From contig NZ_OZ201293.1 of assembly GCF_964332355.1 (NCBI RefSeq), positions 992,001-1,056,000 on the forward strand: a stretch of DNA of 64,000 nucleotides, given 5' to 3'. The notes under the pieces were generated by a model. That model was not told the DNA's origin. It was given only the letters and a program-made list of their open reading frames with translations, and did not search any database. How positions within the stretch are numbered: the stretch's first letter is position 1; every line of letters begins with the position of its first letter. Origin of the DNA: Imbroritus primus (GTDB taxonomy: Bacteria > Pseudomonadota > Gammaproteobacteria > Burkholderiales > Burkholderiaceae). Below, in pieces: positions 54,384-63,811 of the stretch. A program made the position numbers and the translations under genes.

Positions 54384-55060
54384 TGCAGACGCTGCACGCC
54401 GCCCGGCGGTACCTGCTGCTGCTCGCCGTGGCATTCGGCGTGTGGTGGGCCGTGCTGGCCATTGCGCCTTTGCATCGCGACGACTGGGCCCTGGAAAACG
54501 TGCTGGTCCTGGTGTGTGTCGTGGCCGTGGCTGCCACGTATCGCCGCTGGCCGCTGTCGCCTGCGTCGTACACGCTGCTGTTCGTCTTTCTCTGCGTGCA
54601 CGAGATCGGCGCGCACTACACCTACTCGGAAGTGCCATACGACGCCTGGTTACAGGCCATTGCCGGCACTTCGCTGAACAGCCTGATGGGCTGGGAGCGC
54701 AACCATTTCGACCGCCTCGGGCATTTTCTGTATGGCCTGCTGCTGGCCTACCCGGTACGCGAGATCGTGCTGCGTGCCACGGGCGTGCGTGGCTTCTGGA
54801 GCTATTTCTTCCCGGTGGAATTCATCGTCGCCAGCTCGGCCCTGTACGAGATGTTCGAGTGGGCGGCCGCCGCGTATTTTGGCGGCGACCTGGGCATCGC
54901 CTACCTCGGCACCCAGGGCGACGTCTGGGATGCCCAGCGCGACATGCTGCTGGCCAGCCTGGGCGGCTTGCTGGCGATGCTGGGTGCAGCGGCATGGCAC
55001 CGCATGCGTGGCCGCGATGGCGCGCAGCAGTGGCTGCAACGCGTGGCGCGCGCGAAGTGA
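54383..55060 (+). CDS. DUF2238 family inner-membrane protein
   Basis: 225 residues with several spans and the DUF2238 (YjdF) motif YSEVPYDAWLQAIAGTSLNSLMGWERNHFDRLGHFLYGLLLAYPVREI. The function is unknown. It begins in the TGATG of the previous gene, so both are likely co-translated. Confidence 0.88.
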   Translation: MQTLHAARRYLLLLAVAFGVWWAVLAIAPLHRDDWALENVLVLVCVVAVAATYRRWPLSPASYTLLFVFLCVHEIGAHYTYSEVPYDAWLQAIAGTSLNSLMGWERNHFDRLGHFLYGLLLAYPVREIVLRATGVRGFWSYFFPVEFIVASSALYEMFEWAAAAYFGGDLGIAYLGTQGDVWDAQRDMLLASLGGLLAMLGAAAWHRMRGRDGAQQWLQRVARAK

Positions 55061-55163
55061 AAGACGTAGCGGATAGTGCAGGATGGTGGAGCGGTTGTCG
55101 CTCCGATTGATCAGCCCGGCAGGCATGCAGGCTCGGCACCCGCATGCCCCCTTCATCCGCGCC

Positions 55164-56054
55164 TCAAGCGCAGGCAGCCACTGACTGCCGGAACTCCGGC
55201 GAGGCCTTGAGCGTCGTGCGATGCAGCAGGCGCCGCTCCTCGGCCGTATAGCCGCCCGTGGCCCGGTGCACGGTGGCCCAGTTGTCCCACATGATCAGAT
55301 CGCCTACCTGCCACTTGTGGCGGTAGATGAATTCCGGCCGCGTGGTGTGGTCGTACAGTTCGCGCAGCAACGTCTGCGCTTCATCGTCCGGCATGCCGAC
55401 GATGCCGACAGTAAAACCCTCGTTGATGAACAGGCTCTTGCGGCCGCTGAACGGATGCACCAGGACGACCGGATGGATCACGTCCGGTGTCTGTTTCTTC
55501 TGGTCCTCGGTCAGGGCCGGGCCACCACGCGACTGGGCGATCTTGTTGTAGATGTCGCCATAGCGGTGCACCGCCTTCAGTCCTTCGAGTTTCTTCTGCA
55601 TTGCGGCAGGCAAGGCATCGTAGGCCGCCGCCGTGCTGGCGAACTCGGTATCGCCCAGCACCACGCCGTTGCGGACCGGCACTTCCACCGAATACAGCAG
55701 CGAGCCGCGGCTGGGTTCGGCCACGTATGACAGGTCGGTATGCCAGAACTCGCCGCTGCCGCCAATGCGCTGTCCGTTTTCAACAATGTTGGAGACCCGG
55801 AAGATTTCCGGATGCCCCGGCAGCAGATAGCGTGCCATCACATGGATTTCCAGCTCGCCAAAACCGCGGCTAAAGCGGATCTGCTGTTCCGGTGTCAGCA
55901 CCTGGTTGCGGAACACCAGCACGGAGCATTGGTTATAGGCTTCGCGCAGTTCGGCAAAGGTCTTGGCATCGAGCGGCTGGCTGAGATCCAGTCCGGTGAT
56001 TTCATTGCCGAGCGGCGCCAGGCTCGGCAGCAGGGTGAAGCGGGTTGGTTTCAT
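55164..56054 (-). CDS. TauD/TfdA family alpha-ketoglutarate-dependent dioxygenase
   Basis: 296 residues. The iron ligands appear as the HxD-like WHTDLSY (near residue 107) and the distal His in WDNWATVHRATGGY. The 2-oxoglutarate-binding Arg follows in the C-terminal part (ERRLLHRTTL). Taurine, sulfonates, 2,4-D or similar substrates are typical, but the actual substrate is not shown. The gene sits beside an oligopeptide-type ABC binding protein on the same strand, 55 bases upstream of it in transcription order. Confidence 0.9.
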   Translation of the reverse strand: MKPTRFTLLPSLAPLGNEITGLDLSQPLDAKTFAELREAYNQCSVLVFRNQVLTPEQQIRFSRGFGELEIHVMARYLLPGHPEIFRVSNIVENGQRIGGSGEFWHTDLSYVAEPSRGSLLYSVEVPVRNGVVLGDTEFASTAAAYDALPAAMQKKLEGLKAVHRYGDIYNKIAQSRGGPALTEDQKKQTPDVIHPVVLVHPFSGRKSLFINEGFTVGIVGMPDDEAQTLLRELYDHTTRPEFIYRHKWQVGDLIMWDNWATVHRATGGYTAEERRLLHRTTLKASPEFRQSVAACA

Positions 56055-56109
56055 GCATGGCTCCGAATGGAAGCGTGGCGGCCGGCGCAGGGAATCCGGC
56101 CGGCAACCA

Positions 56110-57645
56110 TTACTTCCATTTGACTGTACGCAGGTCGTAGAAGGCGTAGCCGCGCTGGGGTTCCCACACGATGTCCTTGCTCTTGGCGAAGACCGAAAAC
56201 AGTTCGGAAATCAGCACTGCGTGGCCATCGTCGCGCAGCAGCTTGGCGATCTGGCGGAACAGCTTGTCGCGCGCGGCCGGATCGCTGGTGCCGTTGGTTT
56301 CCTCGATCAGCTTTTCCACCTCTGGATTGAAGTAGTCAGACCACGTGCCGTTCTTGCTGGCCGTACCCGCAATCGGGGTGATCGGGTCATACATCGCATT
56401 CGAGTACTGCATCACCGTCATCGGCCCCGACTTGTGCGTATTGTTCAGGCGGTTCCACGCCGGATAGTCGAGCAGCCGCACCTTGGCGCGCACGCCAATG
56501 GCCGACCAGTACGCCGCCACTGCTTCGGTGACTTCCTTCGGGTACGACGTAGGACTCAGCAGCTCGGTCTCGAAGCCTTTCGGATAGCCGGCGTCGGCCA
56601 GCAGCTTGCGCGCGAGTGCCGGATCGTACTTGAAGGGCTTGAGCGCCGGGTCGACGCCAATCGGATAGTAGGCGGAGATGTAAGACGTCAACGGCTGGCC
56701 GATGCCATGCATGACATTCTTGATGATCGCCTGAGTGTCGATCGCGTGGTTGAGTGCCAGCCGTACCCGCTTGTCATTGAGAGGTGTGCCCGGTACGTTG
56801 GCGTAGAGCCGCACGTTCAGCGGGCTACCCATGGGGACGCTCACCACGTCCAGCCCCGGGGTCGCCTTGACGCGCGCCACGTCGACCGGAGCGATGCCAT
56901 CGGCCATGTCGACTTCATTCTTGAGCAGGGCGTTCACGCGGTTGGACGCTTCCGGCACGAACTTGAAAATCAGCCGCTTGATCCCCGGCTTGTCGCCGTA
57001 GTACTCGTCAAAGCGTTCCAGCTCTACCGACTGGCCGATCTTGTGCGACACGAACTTGTAGGGGCCCGCTCCGACCGGCGCGCGAGAGAAGGCTTCCACG
57101 CTCGGCAGCGATTCGGTGTAAGCCTTGGGTACGATCGCCACGAACGCAGCGATCTTGTTCATGAACACCGCATCCGGTTTCTTCATGCGCACCACAACCG
57201 TGTACTTGTCGGGGGCCGATACGCTGTCGACGGTGTCCGCAAAGTAGGGGCGGCGCGTGCTCTTCACCGCCGGATCGAGAATGCGTTCGAACGAGTACTT
57301 CACATCTGCCGAGGTCATCGGCTCGCCATTGTGGAACTTCACATCTTTGCGCAGCGTGAAGCGATACTCCATGCCATCTGCCGACGGCGTTACGCTGGTG
57401 GCGAGCTGAGGCTTCAGCATGCCTTTCTTGTCGAAGGTATAGAGGTTGTCGAAGAGCTGCCATGCGTAGCGATCCGAGTTTCCGGTGTTGTCCACCTGCG
57501 CGTCGAGCATGGCAATGTCGCGTCCGATGCCGAAGACAATGGTGTCCTTGTCGACAGCGGGTTTGGCGTGGGCCGTGGCTAATACCCCGCCGGCCAGAAA
57601 CAGGCACAGTGCCATTTTTCCGGCTTGCTTGCGCATACTCTGCAT
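56110..57645 (-). CDS. ABC transporter substrate-binding protein, family 5
   Basis: 511 residues. A signal peptide (KMALCLFLAGGVLATAHA) is followed by the SBP_bac_5 domain, with DGMEYRFTLRKDVKFHNGEPMTSADVKYSFERIL (the usual start) and YTVVVRMKKPDAVF. These periplasmic proteins bind peptides, nickel or opines. No permease or ATPase genes lie beside it, so it is an orphan here. A GAGGAGG site precedes the start. Confidence 0.9.
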   Translation of the reverse strand: MQSMRKQAGKMALCLFLAGGVLATAHAKPAVDKDTIVFGIGRDIAMLDAQVDNTGNSDRYAWQLFDNLYTFDKKGMLKPQLATSVTPSADGMEYRFTLRKDVKFHNGEPMTSADVKYSFERILDPAVKSTRRPYFADTVDSVSAPDKYTVVVRMKKPDAVFMNKIAAFVAIVPKAYTESLPSVEAFSRAPVGAGPYKFVSHKIGQSVELERFDEYYGDKPGIKRLIFKFVPEASNRVNALLKNEVDMADGIAPVDVARVKATPGLDVVSVPMGSPLNVRLYANVPGTPLNDKRVRLALNHAIDTQAIIKNVMHGIGQPLTSYISAYYPIGVDPALKPFKYDPALARKLLADAGYPKGFETELLSPTSYPKEVTEAVAAYWSAIGVRAKVRLLDYPAWNRLNNTHKSGPMTVMQYSNAMYDPITPIAGTASKNGTWSDYFNPEVEKLIEETNGTSDPAARDKLFRQIAKLLRDDGHAVLISELFSVFAKSKDIVWEPQRGYAFYDLRTVKWK

Positions 57646-57857
57646 GGCGATCCTCCTCTTTTGATAATAGATATTCGATGCAAATCAAGGCGGCCATGTT
57701 TTTCCGCTCTGGGGACGCCAGTATGGCCGCCAACCAGCACTGCAAGAAGATGGTGGAATCCCTGATGCTGCCTGCAGCGAAGGCGTCTTCAAATTGCCAT
57801 GTAATAAATACCCTGAATATGTCTCAAACGGTATGAAAATAATTAATGCATGATATG

Positions 57858-57872
57858 TACATAACTAATGTA
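57858..57872. promoter_or_regulatory. Palindrome between the binding-protein gene and aldehyde dehydrogenase
   Basis: TACAT-AACTA-ATGTA is a perfect 5+5 inverted repeat about 50 bases before the dehydrogenase ATG, in the divergent intergenic region. ATGTACAT just before it is also self-complementary. It may be a GntR- or similar-type operator; the protein is unknown. Confidence 0.4.
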
Positions 57873-57920
57873 TCGGTTGCGCGGGTTGTGGGAAGATAAT
57901 AAAAATCTGGAGAAGAGAAG

Positions 57921-59345
57921 ATGTATCGTTCACTCAGCCTGTATATCGACGGCGCATTTATCCCGGCAGACGAGCGTACGACGCGGCCCGTGCGGGATCC
58001 AGCAACCGGTACGGTGATTGGTGCGCTGCCCCTTGCCACCACGGCCGATCTCGATCGCGCACTGGCCGCTGCCCAGCGCGCCTTCGCAGCATGGCGCAAC
58101 ACCCCGGCACATGAGCGCTCCGCTATCCTGCGGCGTGTGGCCGAACTGGCGCGTGAGCGCGCGAGTGACATCGCCCGCTGCATCACGCTCGACCAGGGCA
58201 AGCCGCTGGCCGAAGCCAAGGGAGAAGTGGTGGCCTGCGCCGATCACGCCGAGTGGCATGCCGAGGAAGGGCGGCGCATCTACGGCCGGGTGATTCCCGC
58301 TCGCGCCCCGCATATCCGCCAGTTCACGGTGCGCGAACCGGTCGGCGTCTGCGCCGCCTTCACGCCCTGGAATTTCCCGTTCAACCAGGCTATCCGCAAG
58401 ATGGTTGCGGCGCTCGGCGCCGGCTGCACGCTGATCCTGAAAGGTCCAGAAGAAGCGCCCAGCGCCGTGGTCGCACTGGCCGAGCTGTTTCACGATGCCG
58501 GCTTGCCGGCCGGCTGCCTCAACGTCGTGTGGGGCGAGCCGGCAGAGGTGTCACGCTACCTCATTGAATCGCCCATCGTACGCAAGGTTTCGTTCACGGG
58601 TTCGGTACCGGTCGGCAAGCAGCTTGCCGCGCTGGCTGGTGCGCACATGAAGCCGGTCACGATGGAACTGGGCGGGCATTCGCCCGCCATCGTGTGCGAC
58701 GATGCCGATATCGACAACGCCGCTACCGTGCTCGCGCGCTTCAAGCTACGCAACGCCGGACAGGTTTGTACCTCGCCCAGTCGCTTCTATGTCCACGCGA
58801 AGGCCTACGACCGTTTCATGGCAGCCTTTCTCACGCAGATGCGCGAGGTGCGTGTCGGCCCCGGCCTCGATCCGGCCACGCAGATGGGACCGCTCGCCAA
58901 CCCGCGCCGTGTCGCCGCCATGCAGCAGTTTGTCGACGACGCGCGCCAGCACGGCGGCCAGATCGTCACCGGCGGTTCGGCGGCGGCGACCGGCTATTTC
59001 TTCGAGCCGACGGTCGTCACCGAACTGCCTGATCATGCCATGTTGATGCGCGAGGAGCCTTTCGGGCCGATTGCGCCGGTGGTGCGCTTTACCGACCTTG
59101 ACGACGCCATCGCCCGTGCCAACAGCCTCGCCTATGGCCTTTCGGCCTACGCCTTCACCGGCAGCACCGCGCGCGCGACACAACTGGCCAATACCTTGCA
59201 ATCCGGCATGGTGCACATCAACCATATCGGAGCGATCAATCCGGAAATCCCGTTCGGCGGCATCCTCGACAGCGGCATGGGCCGCGAGGGTGGGGCAGAG
59301 ACGTTCGACGGGTATCTGGTGACGAAGTATGTGACGCAGGTATGA
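57921..59345 (+). CDS. NAD(P)-dependent aldehyde dehydrogenase
   Basis: 474 residues of the aldehyde dehydrogenase superfamily. Visible are the general base Glu in MELGGHSPAIV, the catalytic Cys in NAGQVCTSPSRFYV, and the NAD-binding FTGSVPVGKQLA. Succinate-semialdehyde-type similarity is seen, but the substrate is not decided. It has a GGAGAAGAG ribosome binding site. It diverges from the binding-protein gene across the intergenic region with the palindrome at 57858. Confidence 0.9.
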   Translation: MYRSLSLYIDGAFIPADERTTRPVRDPATGTVIGALPLATTADLDRALAAAQRAFAAWRNTPAHERSAILRRVAELARERASDIARCITLDQGKPLAEAKGEVVACADHAEWHAEEGRRIYGRVIPARAPHIRQFTVREPVGVCAAFTPWNFPFNQAIRKMVAALGAGCTLILKGPEEAPSAVVALAELFHDAGLPAGCLNVVWGEPAEVSRYLIESPIVRKVSFTGSVPVGKQLAALAGAHMKPVTMELGGHSPAIVCDDADIDNAATVLARFKLRNAGQVCTSPSRFYVHAKAYDRFMAAFLTQMREVRVGPGLDPATQMGPLANPRRVAAMQQFVDDARQHGGQIVTGGSAAATGYFFEPTVVTELPDHAMLMREEPFGPIAPVVRFTDLDDAIARANSLAYGLSAYAFTGSTARATQLANTLQSGMVHINHIGAINPEIPFGGILDSGMGREGGAETFDGYLVTKYVTQV

Positions 59346-59347
59346 GT

Positions 59348-59376
59348 GGTCGCCTCACGCCGCGCGTAAGGCGACC
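59348..59376. terminator. Hairpin between aldehyde dehydrogenase and DUF2784
   Basis: GGTCGCCT and AGGCGACC form an 8-base-pair stem with a loop of about 13 bases in the convergent gap. No T-run. Confidence 0.3.
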
Positions 59377-59774
59377 TAGCGCGGACCGGTCCGTCGCTGC
59401 GGCGGAATGGCGATCCATGTCACGGCCACCAGCGCCGCGAAGCCGACATAGAGCACCGTGAATACCCATGTCGGCCAATCGTAGTAGAGGAGCGCGCCAA
59501 CCCAGCGCTCAATGAAGCCATTCGCACCAGGTGTACGGCCACGCAGCGCATCCTCCAGGACCGTCAGCGGACATGCCACGCCAATCAGCGCCGAGCCTGC
59601 GATGAACACGATGGCCGCGAGGTGCGCCACCCGCAGCCACCACGCATGCACCCACTGCCACTTGCGCCACGCGCCAATCCAGATCAGTAGCAGTCCGCCC
59701 ACGACCGCGACGACGAACAGGGCATGCACCAGCAGTACAGCATCAGCCAGCCAGTACAGGAAGGCGTTGGGCAT
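59376..59774 (-). CDS. DUF2784 family membrane protein
   Basis: 132 residues with four spans, starting MPNAFLYWLADAVLLVHALFVVAVVGGLLLIWIG, the family's first span. The conserved CPLTVLEDALRG segment is present. Function unknown. It follows slyX by 16 bases on the same strand, suggesting one transcript. Confidence 0.85.
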   Translation of the reverse strand: MPNAFLYWLADAVLLVHALFVVAVVGGLLLIWIGAWRKWQWVHAWWLRVAHLAAIVFIAGSALIGVACPLTVLEDALRGRTPGANGFIERWVGALLYYDWPTWVFTVLYVGFAALVAVTWIAIPPQRRTGPR

Positions 59775-59790
59775 ATCGGTTGCACGTGGC

Positions 59791-60006
59791 TCAGTAGTGC
59801 GGCGGCAGTTCGTCGCGCAGGCTCTGGAATGGCGCACCGCCTTCCGGAATCTGGCTCCGCAAGGCCTCGAGCTCCCGCGCCAGCCGCTCGATCTGCTGTT
59901 GCTGGCGGAACACCGTCTGGTTCAGTTGATCGAGTAGGTCGTCGGTGTAAGCAGCCTTTATCTCAAGATCAGTCAAGCGTTGATCAATGTCGGTCGAGTC
60001 GTGCAT
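59791..60006 (-). CDS. slyX: SlyX family protein
   Basis: 71 residues forming one long coiled coil (IDQRLTDLEIKAAYTDDLLDQLNQTVFRQQQQIERLARELEAL) and ending in the family-typical PPHY. Function unknown, though slyX is common near slyD in enterics. It is co-directional with DUF2784. Confidence 0.9.
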   Translation of the reverse strand: MHDSTDIDQRLTDLEIKAAYTDDLLDQLNQTVFRQQQQIERLARELEALRSQIPEGGAPFQSLRDELPPHY

Positions 60007-60138
60007 GGTGTGAGCGTAGGTGAGTTTTGAAGAAGACCTGTCGATTGAGATTGATATGCATCATATGCCTCAACTACTGAGGAGGCTAGTCAGTCGCTGC
60101 AGGCATCATGCATACATGAACCCTATGGAGCGAGGCGC

Positions 60139-60420
60139 TTGTGGCTGAAGGATTGCGCTGGCGGACGGCCTCTTGTCGTCGGTCCACTGGAAAAAGTGGG
60201 AATTCTGCCGTTGATTGCAAGTGTGATCATTACCTTCACTACGACATTGGGTGGCAAGAACCTTTCTTTTTATTGGTATATCGGGGCGGCGCTTGGAATA
60301 TGGTGCTACTTCCTCGCGTTCCGTTTCCTTGAGGCCGCCTACTTGCTGCAACGCGCGATGATGCTTTTGGACGCCACCTTGGCGGGGTGGCACGAGAGGC
60401 CTTTTATGTCGCGCGCATAG
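60139..60420 (+). CDS. Possible small membrane protein
   Basis: A 93-codon frame with a TTG start and two hydrophobic stretches (VGILPLIASVIITFTTTL; YIGAALGIWCYFLAFRFLEAAYL). The frame stays open upstream without an ATG, so the protein could be truncated at the N terminus. No family was recognised. It converges with the LysR gene. Confidence 0.35.
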   Translation: MWLKDCAGGRPLVVGPLEKVGILPLIASVIITFTTTLGGKNLSFYWYIGAALGIWCYFLAFRFLEAAYLLQRAMMLLDATLAGWHERPFMSRA

Positions 60421-60426
60421 CAGCAT

Positions 60427-61329
60427 TCAATCATCCCCCAACGCCTCAAACCGCGCCGCCAGATCATCCACCAGGGCACGCACCGCTGGCAGCAGTCCAC
60501 GCCGCGTGGCAAACACCGCATGCACGATCTCGCGGCGGGGCGCCCAGCCTGGGATGACGTGGATCAGTTCTCCCCGTGCGATCTGCTCGCGGACGATCAT
60601 CGACGGCAATTGCACTACACCTACGCCGGCTAGCGCGGCGATGCGCAGGGTTGGCATGTCGCGCGTGATGAGGCGCGGGTGGTGACGGATCGTGGCCTGC
60701 GCGCCGTCGGGGCCGAACAGGTTCCAGGCATGGTCGTTCTGGGGGAGCCCGAGCGCAATGCTCGGCAGGTGGGCCAGATCGGCAGGGACCTGCGGCACCC
60801 CATCCTTGAGCAGGTCCGGGCAGGCGACCAGGCACTGGCTGCGCTCTGCCAGCACGCGCATGACCAGGTCGCTGTCTTCCAGCGGTGGTGGGCGGACGCG
60901 AATGGCAACGTCGATGCCTTCGCCGACCACGTCCACCCGCCGGTTGGTTTCCTCGAGGTGGATTTCCACGCCGGGGCAACCAGCCATGAACGCCGCGATC
61001 ATCGGTGCAATCTCCATCTGCAGCAACGCGACCGGGCAGGTCATGCGCACCACGCCGCGCGGTTCCGAGCGGGTGCGGGCAATGGCTTCATCCGCCGCCT
61101 CCGCTTCTACCAGCATCGCCTTGCAGTGGCCGTAGTACGTCTGGCCCACCGGCGTGACCGCAAAGCGCCGCGTCGAACGCTGGATCAGGCGTACGCCGAG
61201 CCGCTCTTCTAGCAGTGCAATGCGGCGGCTCAGCTTGGACTTGGGAATGCCCAGCGCCCGTCCGGCAGGGGCAAAGCCCTGGTGGTCGACCACCTGCACG
61301 AAGTAGTACAGATCGTTGAGGTCTTGCAT
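60427..61329 (-). CDS. LysR family transcriptional regulator
   Basis: 300 residues. The N-terminal winged helix-turn-helix (LNDLYYFVQVVDHQGFAPAGRALGIPKSKLSRRIALLEERLG, residues 3-45) is followed by the LysR substrate domain. It diverges from the pirin gene by about 150 bases. Regulators of pirin-family genes with this arrangement are frequent in Burkholderiales, and the likely target is pirin. Confidence 0.93.
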   Translation of the reverse strand: MQDLNDLYYFVQVVDHQGFAPAGRALGIPKSKLSRRIALLEERLGVRLIQRSTRRFAVTPVGQTYYGHCKAMLVEAEAADEAIARTRSEPRGVVRMTCPVALLQMEIAPMIAAFMAGCPGVEIHLEETNRRVDVVGEGIDVAIRVRPPPLEDSDLVMRVLAERSQCLVACPDLLKDGVPQVPADLAHLPSIALGLPQNDHAWNLFGPDGAQATIRHHPRLITRDMPTLRIAALAGVGVVQLPSMIVREQIARGELIHVIPGWAPRREIVHAVFATRRGLLPAVRALVDDLAARFEALGDD

Positions 61330-61477
61330 GGCGGCTCCGATGGCGTCATCCGGTGTTTATCGTTCTCCAGATGGGACAATGATGTCAAAAAATCCCATCT
61401 ACCGGAAGTATCGTCGCAAAACTATCATGTTCACATGGATGCGGGACACACCTTCCCGCCAGGCACAGGAGAACGAT

Positions 61478-62368
61478 ATGAAGACCATTCGCGGCGTGTA
61501 CAGCGCCCCCCGGCCGCACTGGGTGGGCAACGGCTTTCCGGTGCGCTCGCTGTTCGACTACAACGGGCTCGGCCGTCACCTCAGTCCATTCCTGCTGCTC
61601 GATCATGCGGCGCCGACCGTGTTTCCGCCGGCCAAGAAGCCGCGTGGCGTGGGCGAGCATCCGCACCGTGGTTTCGAGACCGTGACCATCGTCTACCAGG
61701 GCGAGCTGGCACACCGCGATTCGACGGGGGCGGGCGGGCAGATCGGCCCCGGCGATGTCCAGTGGATGACGGCAGCGGGCGGCATCCTGCACGAGGAGTT
61801 CCATTCGCCGGCCTTTACGGAGCAGGGTGGCACCATCGAGATGGTGCAACTGTGGGTGAACCTGCCGGCGCGCCACAAGATGGACGCGCCGGGCTACCAG
61901 ACGCTGCTGAATGCCGATATCCCGTCGGTGGACCTGCCGGATGGCGCGGGACGCGTCCGGGTGATTGCCGGCGAGTTCGATGGCCGTCGCGGTCCGGCGC
62001 GCACGCACACGCCCATGAACGTGTGGGATGTGCGGCTGACCCAGGGCAGTACCAGCCGCTTTACCGCCACGGATGGCCATACGCTTGCACTGGTGGTGTT
62101 GCGCGGTACGGTCATGCTGAATGGCAGCGAAGTGGTCCGCGAGGGGCAACTGGTGCATTTCGCGCGCGCGGGGACCGAAGTGGAAATCGAGGCCAACAAC
62201 GATGCCACGCTGCTGTGGCTGTCGGGTGAACCGATCGAGGAAACGGTGGTGGGGCACGGGCCGTTCGTCATGAACACCCAGGCCGAGATCCGCCAGGCCA
62301 TCGACGACTTCCACGCCGGCCGCTTTGGCGAAATGCCACGGGAGACCGTTGCGACTGGCGCTTCCTGA
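61478..62368 (+). CDS. Pirin family protein
   Basis: 296 residues, a bicupin. The metal-binding motif is visible as HPHRGFETVTIVYQGELAHRDSTGAGGQIGPGDVQWMTAAGGILHEEF, where His-x-His and Glu/His ligands of the first cupin lie. Bacterial pirins often act as quercetinases or redox regulators. The ATG at 61478, after ACAGGAGAAC, gives the family start. It is divergent from the LysR regulator and co-oriented with the isochorismatase gene. Confidence 0.93.
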   Translation: MKTIRGVYSAPRPHWVGNGFPVRSLFDYNGLGRHLSPFLLLDHAAPTVFPPAKKPRGVGEHPHRGFETVTIVYQGELAHRDSTGAGGQIGPGDVQWMTAAGGILHEEFHSPAFTEQGGTIEMVQLWVNLPARHKMDAPGYQTLLNADIPSVDLPDGAGRVRVIAGEFDGRRGPARTHTPMNVWDVRLTQGSTSRFTATDGHTLALVVLRGTVMLNGSEVVREGQLVHFARAGTEVEIEANNDATLLWLSGEPIEETVVGHGPFVMNTQAEIRQAIDDFHAGRFGEMPRETVATGAS

Positions 62369-62388
62369 CACGCCCGCCAGCAGCCATC

Positions 62389-62420
62389 GACCCATCGGGA
62401 TCATGCGATCCCGATGGGTC
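62389..62420 (+). terminator. Perfect 14-bp hairpin after pirin
   Basis: GACCCATCGGGATC, loop ATGC, GATCCCGATGGGTC, ending a few bases downstream. There is no T-run, so it could be a processing or stabilising hairpin rather than an intrinsic terminator. Confidence 0.55.
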
Positions 62421-62627
62421 TCCGGGAGACTGCACCCGGCTGTCGCCACCCCGCCCACAACATCCGACCTCATGTATGGCAATGCGGAGCGCAGCCCGCC
62501 TGGCTCGCCCCGCTTGCCTGTTTCCGGCCATTCCTGATGGATGGTCACACCGCGCCGCTGCGCTACCTATCCGGTGGCTTGCGTTGCACCCCGTCCCTGC
62601 GACGGATTCTCACCCAAGGAGTAGACC

Positions 62628-63254
62628 ATGACCAAGCCTTACGTTCGACTCGACAAGGACAATGCTGCCGTACTGCTGGTGGATCACCAGGCCGGCCTGC
62701 TGTCTCTCGTGCGTGACATCGATCCGGACAAATTCAAGAACAACGTGCTTGCACTGGCTGACATGGCCACGTATTTCAAGCTGCCGACTATCCTGACCAC
62801 CAGTTTCGAACAAGGCCCCAATGGCCCGCTCGTGCCGGAACTGAAGGCGCAGTTTCCCGATGCGCCCTACATTGCGCGCCCCGGCAATATCAATGCCTGG
62901 GACAACGAGGAGTTTGTGGCCGCCGTCAAGGCGACCGGCAAGCGTCAGCTGATCATCGCCGGCGTGGTGACCGAGGTATGCGTTGCGTTTCCCGCACTAT
63001 CCGCCATCGAGGAAGGGTTCGACGTATTCGTCATCACCGATGCCTCGGGTACGTTCAACGAAATCACGCGCCATGCAGCGTGGGAGCGCATGACGCAAGC
63101 CGGTGTGCAGCTGATGACCTGGTTCGGCGCCGCCTGCGAACTACATCGTGACTGGCGCAACGATATTGAGGGGCTGGGCACGCTGTTCTCGAATCACATT
63201 CCTGACTACCGCAACCTCATGACCAGCTACGCCACGCTGACGCAGGGGAAGTAA
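62628..63254 (+). CDS. Isochorismatase family hydrolase
   Basis: 208 residues of the cysteine hydrolase superfamily (YcaC-like). The catalytic triad appears as Asp in VLLVDHQAGL, Lys in the middle part (AVKATGKRQ) and Cys in AGVVTEVCVAFPALSAIEEG. It has the AAGGAG start signal and lies downstream of pirin, probably a separate transcript because of the hairpin. Confidence 0.9.
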   Translation: MTKPYVRLDKDNAAVLLVDHQAGLLSLVRDIDPDKFKNNVLALADMATYFKLPTILTTSFEQGPNGPLVPELKAQFPDAPYIARPGNINAWDNEEFVAAVKATGKRQLIIAGVVTEVCVAFPALSAIEEGFDVFVITDASGTFNEITRHAAWERMTQAGVQLMTWFGAACELHRDWRNDIEGLGTLFSNHIPDYRNLMTSYATLTQGK

Positions 63255-63391
63255 GCGCGGCACGCCGGACGCCGCCATGGCTTATGGCGGGCGGGTGGCG
63301 GCACATCGTGACCCGTCATGCCTGGGCCAGCCGGCCTGCGTTGCGGCCCGTCAGTTGTGCCAAACTGGTGTGCCCAACCAGTCGCGCCAAT

Positions 63392-63760
63392 TCAGTCGCC
63401 TGATTTTCCGCGCTTGCGACGCTCCAGAAATGTCTTCAGCACAAGTGGATGGCAGTGCGCCGTATCTTTCGCCGCATACACCAGCGTGACCGTCCGCTCG
63501 CGCACCAGGGCCGCGAGCTGGTCCACGGCAGCCTCGCGCTCGCGCAGTTCCGCCGCATAACGCTCGCCGAACTCCGTCCAGCGGGCCGGATCGTGGTTGT
63601 ACCACTTGCGTAGTTCGGTACTTGGCGCCACGTCCTTGAGCCACAGGTCGATATGCGCTTCCTCTTTTGTCAGGCCGCGCGGCCACAGGCGGTCGACCAG
63701 CACGCGGTAGCCGTCGCTCGCGGCGGGCGGATCGTAGGCGCGCTTCAGGCGGATGGTCAT
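63392..63760 (-). CDS. DUF488 family protein
   Basis: 122 residues. The start IRLKRAYDPPAASDGYRVLVDRLWPRGLTKEEAHIDLWLKDVAPSTELRKWY is the DUF488 (YeaO-like) motif, with the central HDPARWTEF region. Function unknown. It converges with the isochorismatase gene and reads away from the right-edge partial gene, with 50 bases between. Confidence 0.92.
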   Translation of the reverse strand: MTIRLKRAYDPPAASDGYRVLVDRLWPRGLTKEEAHIDLWLKDVAPSTELRKWYNHDPARWTEFGERYAAELREREAAVDQLAALVRERTVTLVYAAKDTAHCHPLVLKTFLERRKRGKSGD

Positions 63761-63811
63761 GGCAAGCCTCCCTTGCTGGTTGGCGGAACGATAGCCGCCG
63801 GCGGGTGCGAT

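Noticed and set aside
60007..60138. CCTCA-ACTAC-TGAGG hairpin before the 60139 frame
   Set aside because: Too short (5 base pairs) and without supporting promoter or terminator context.
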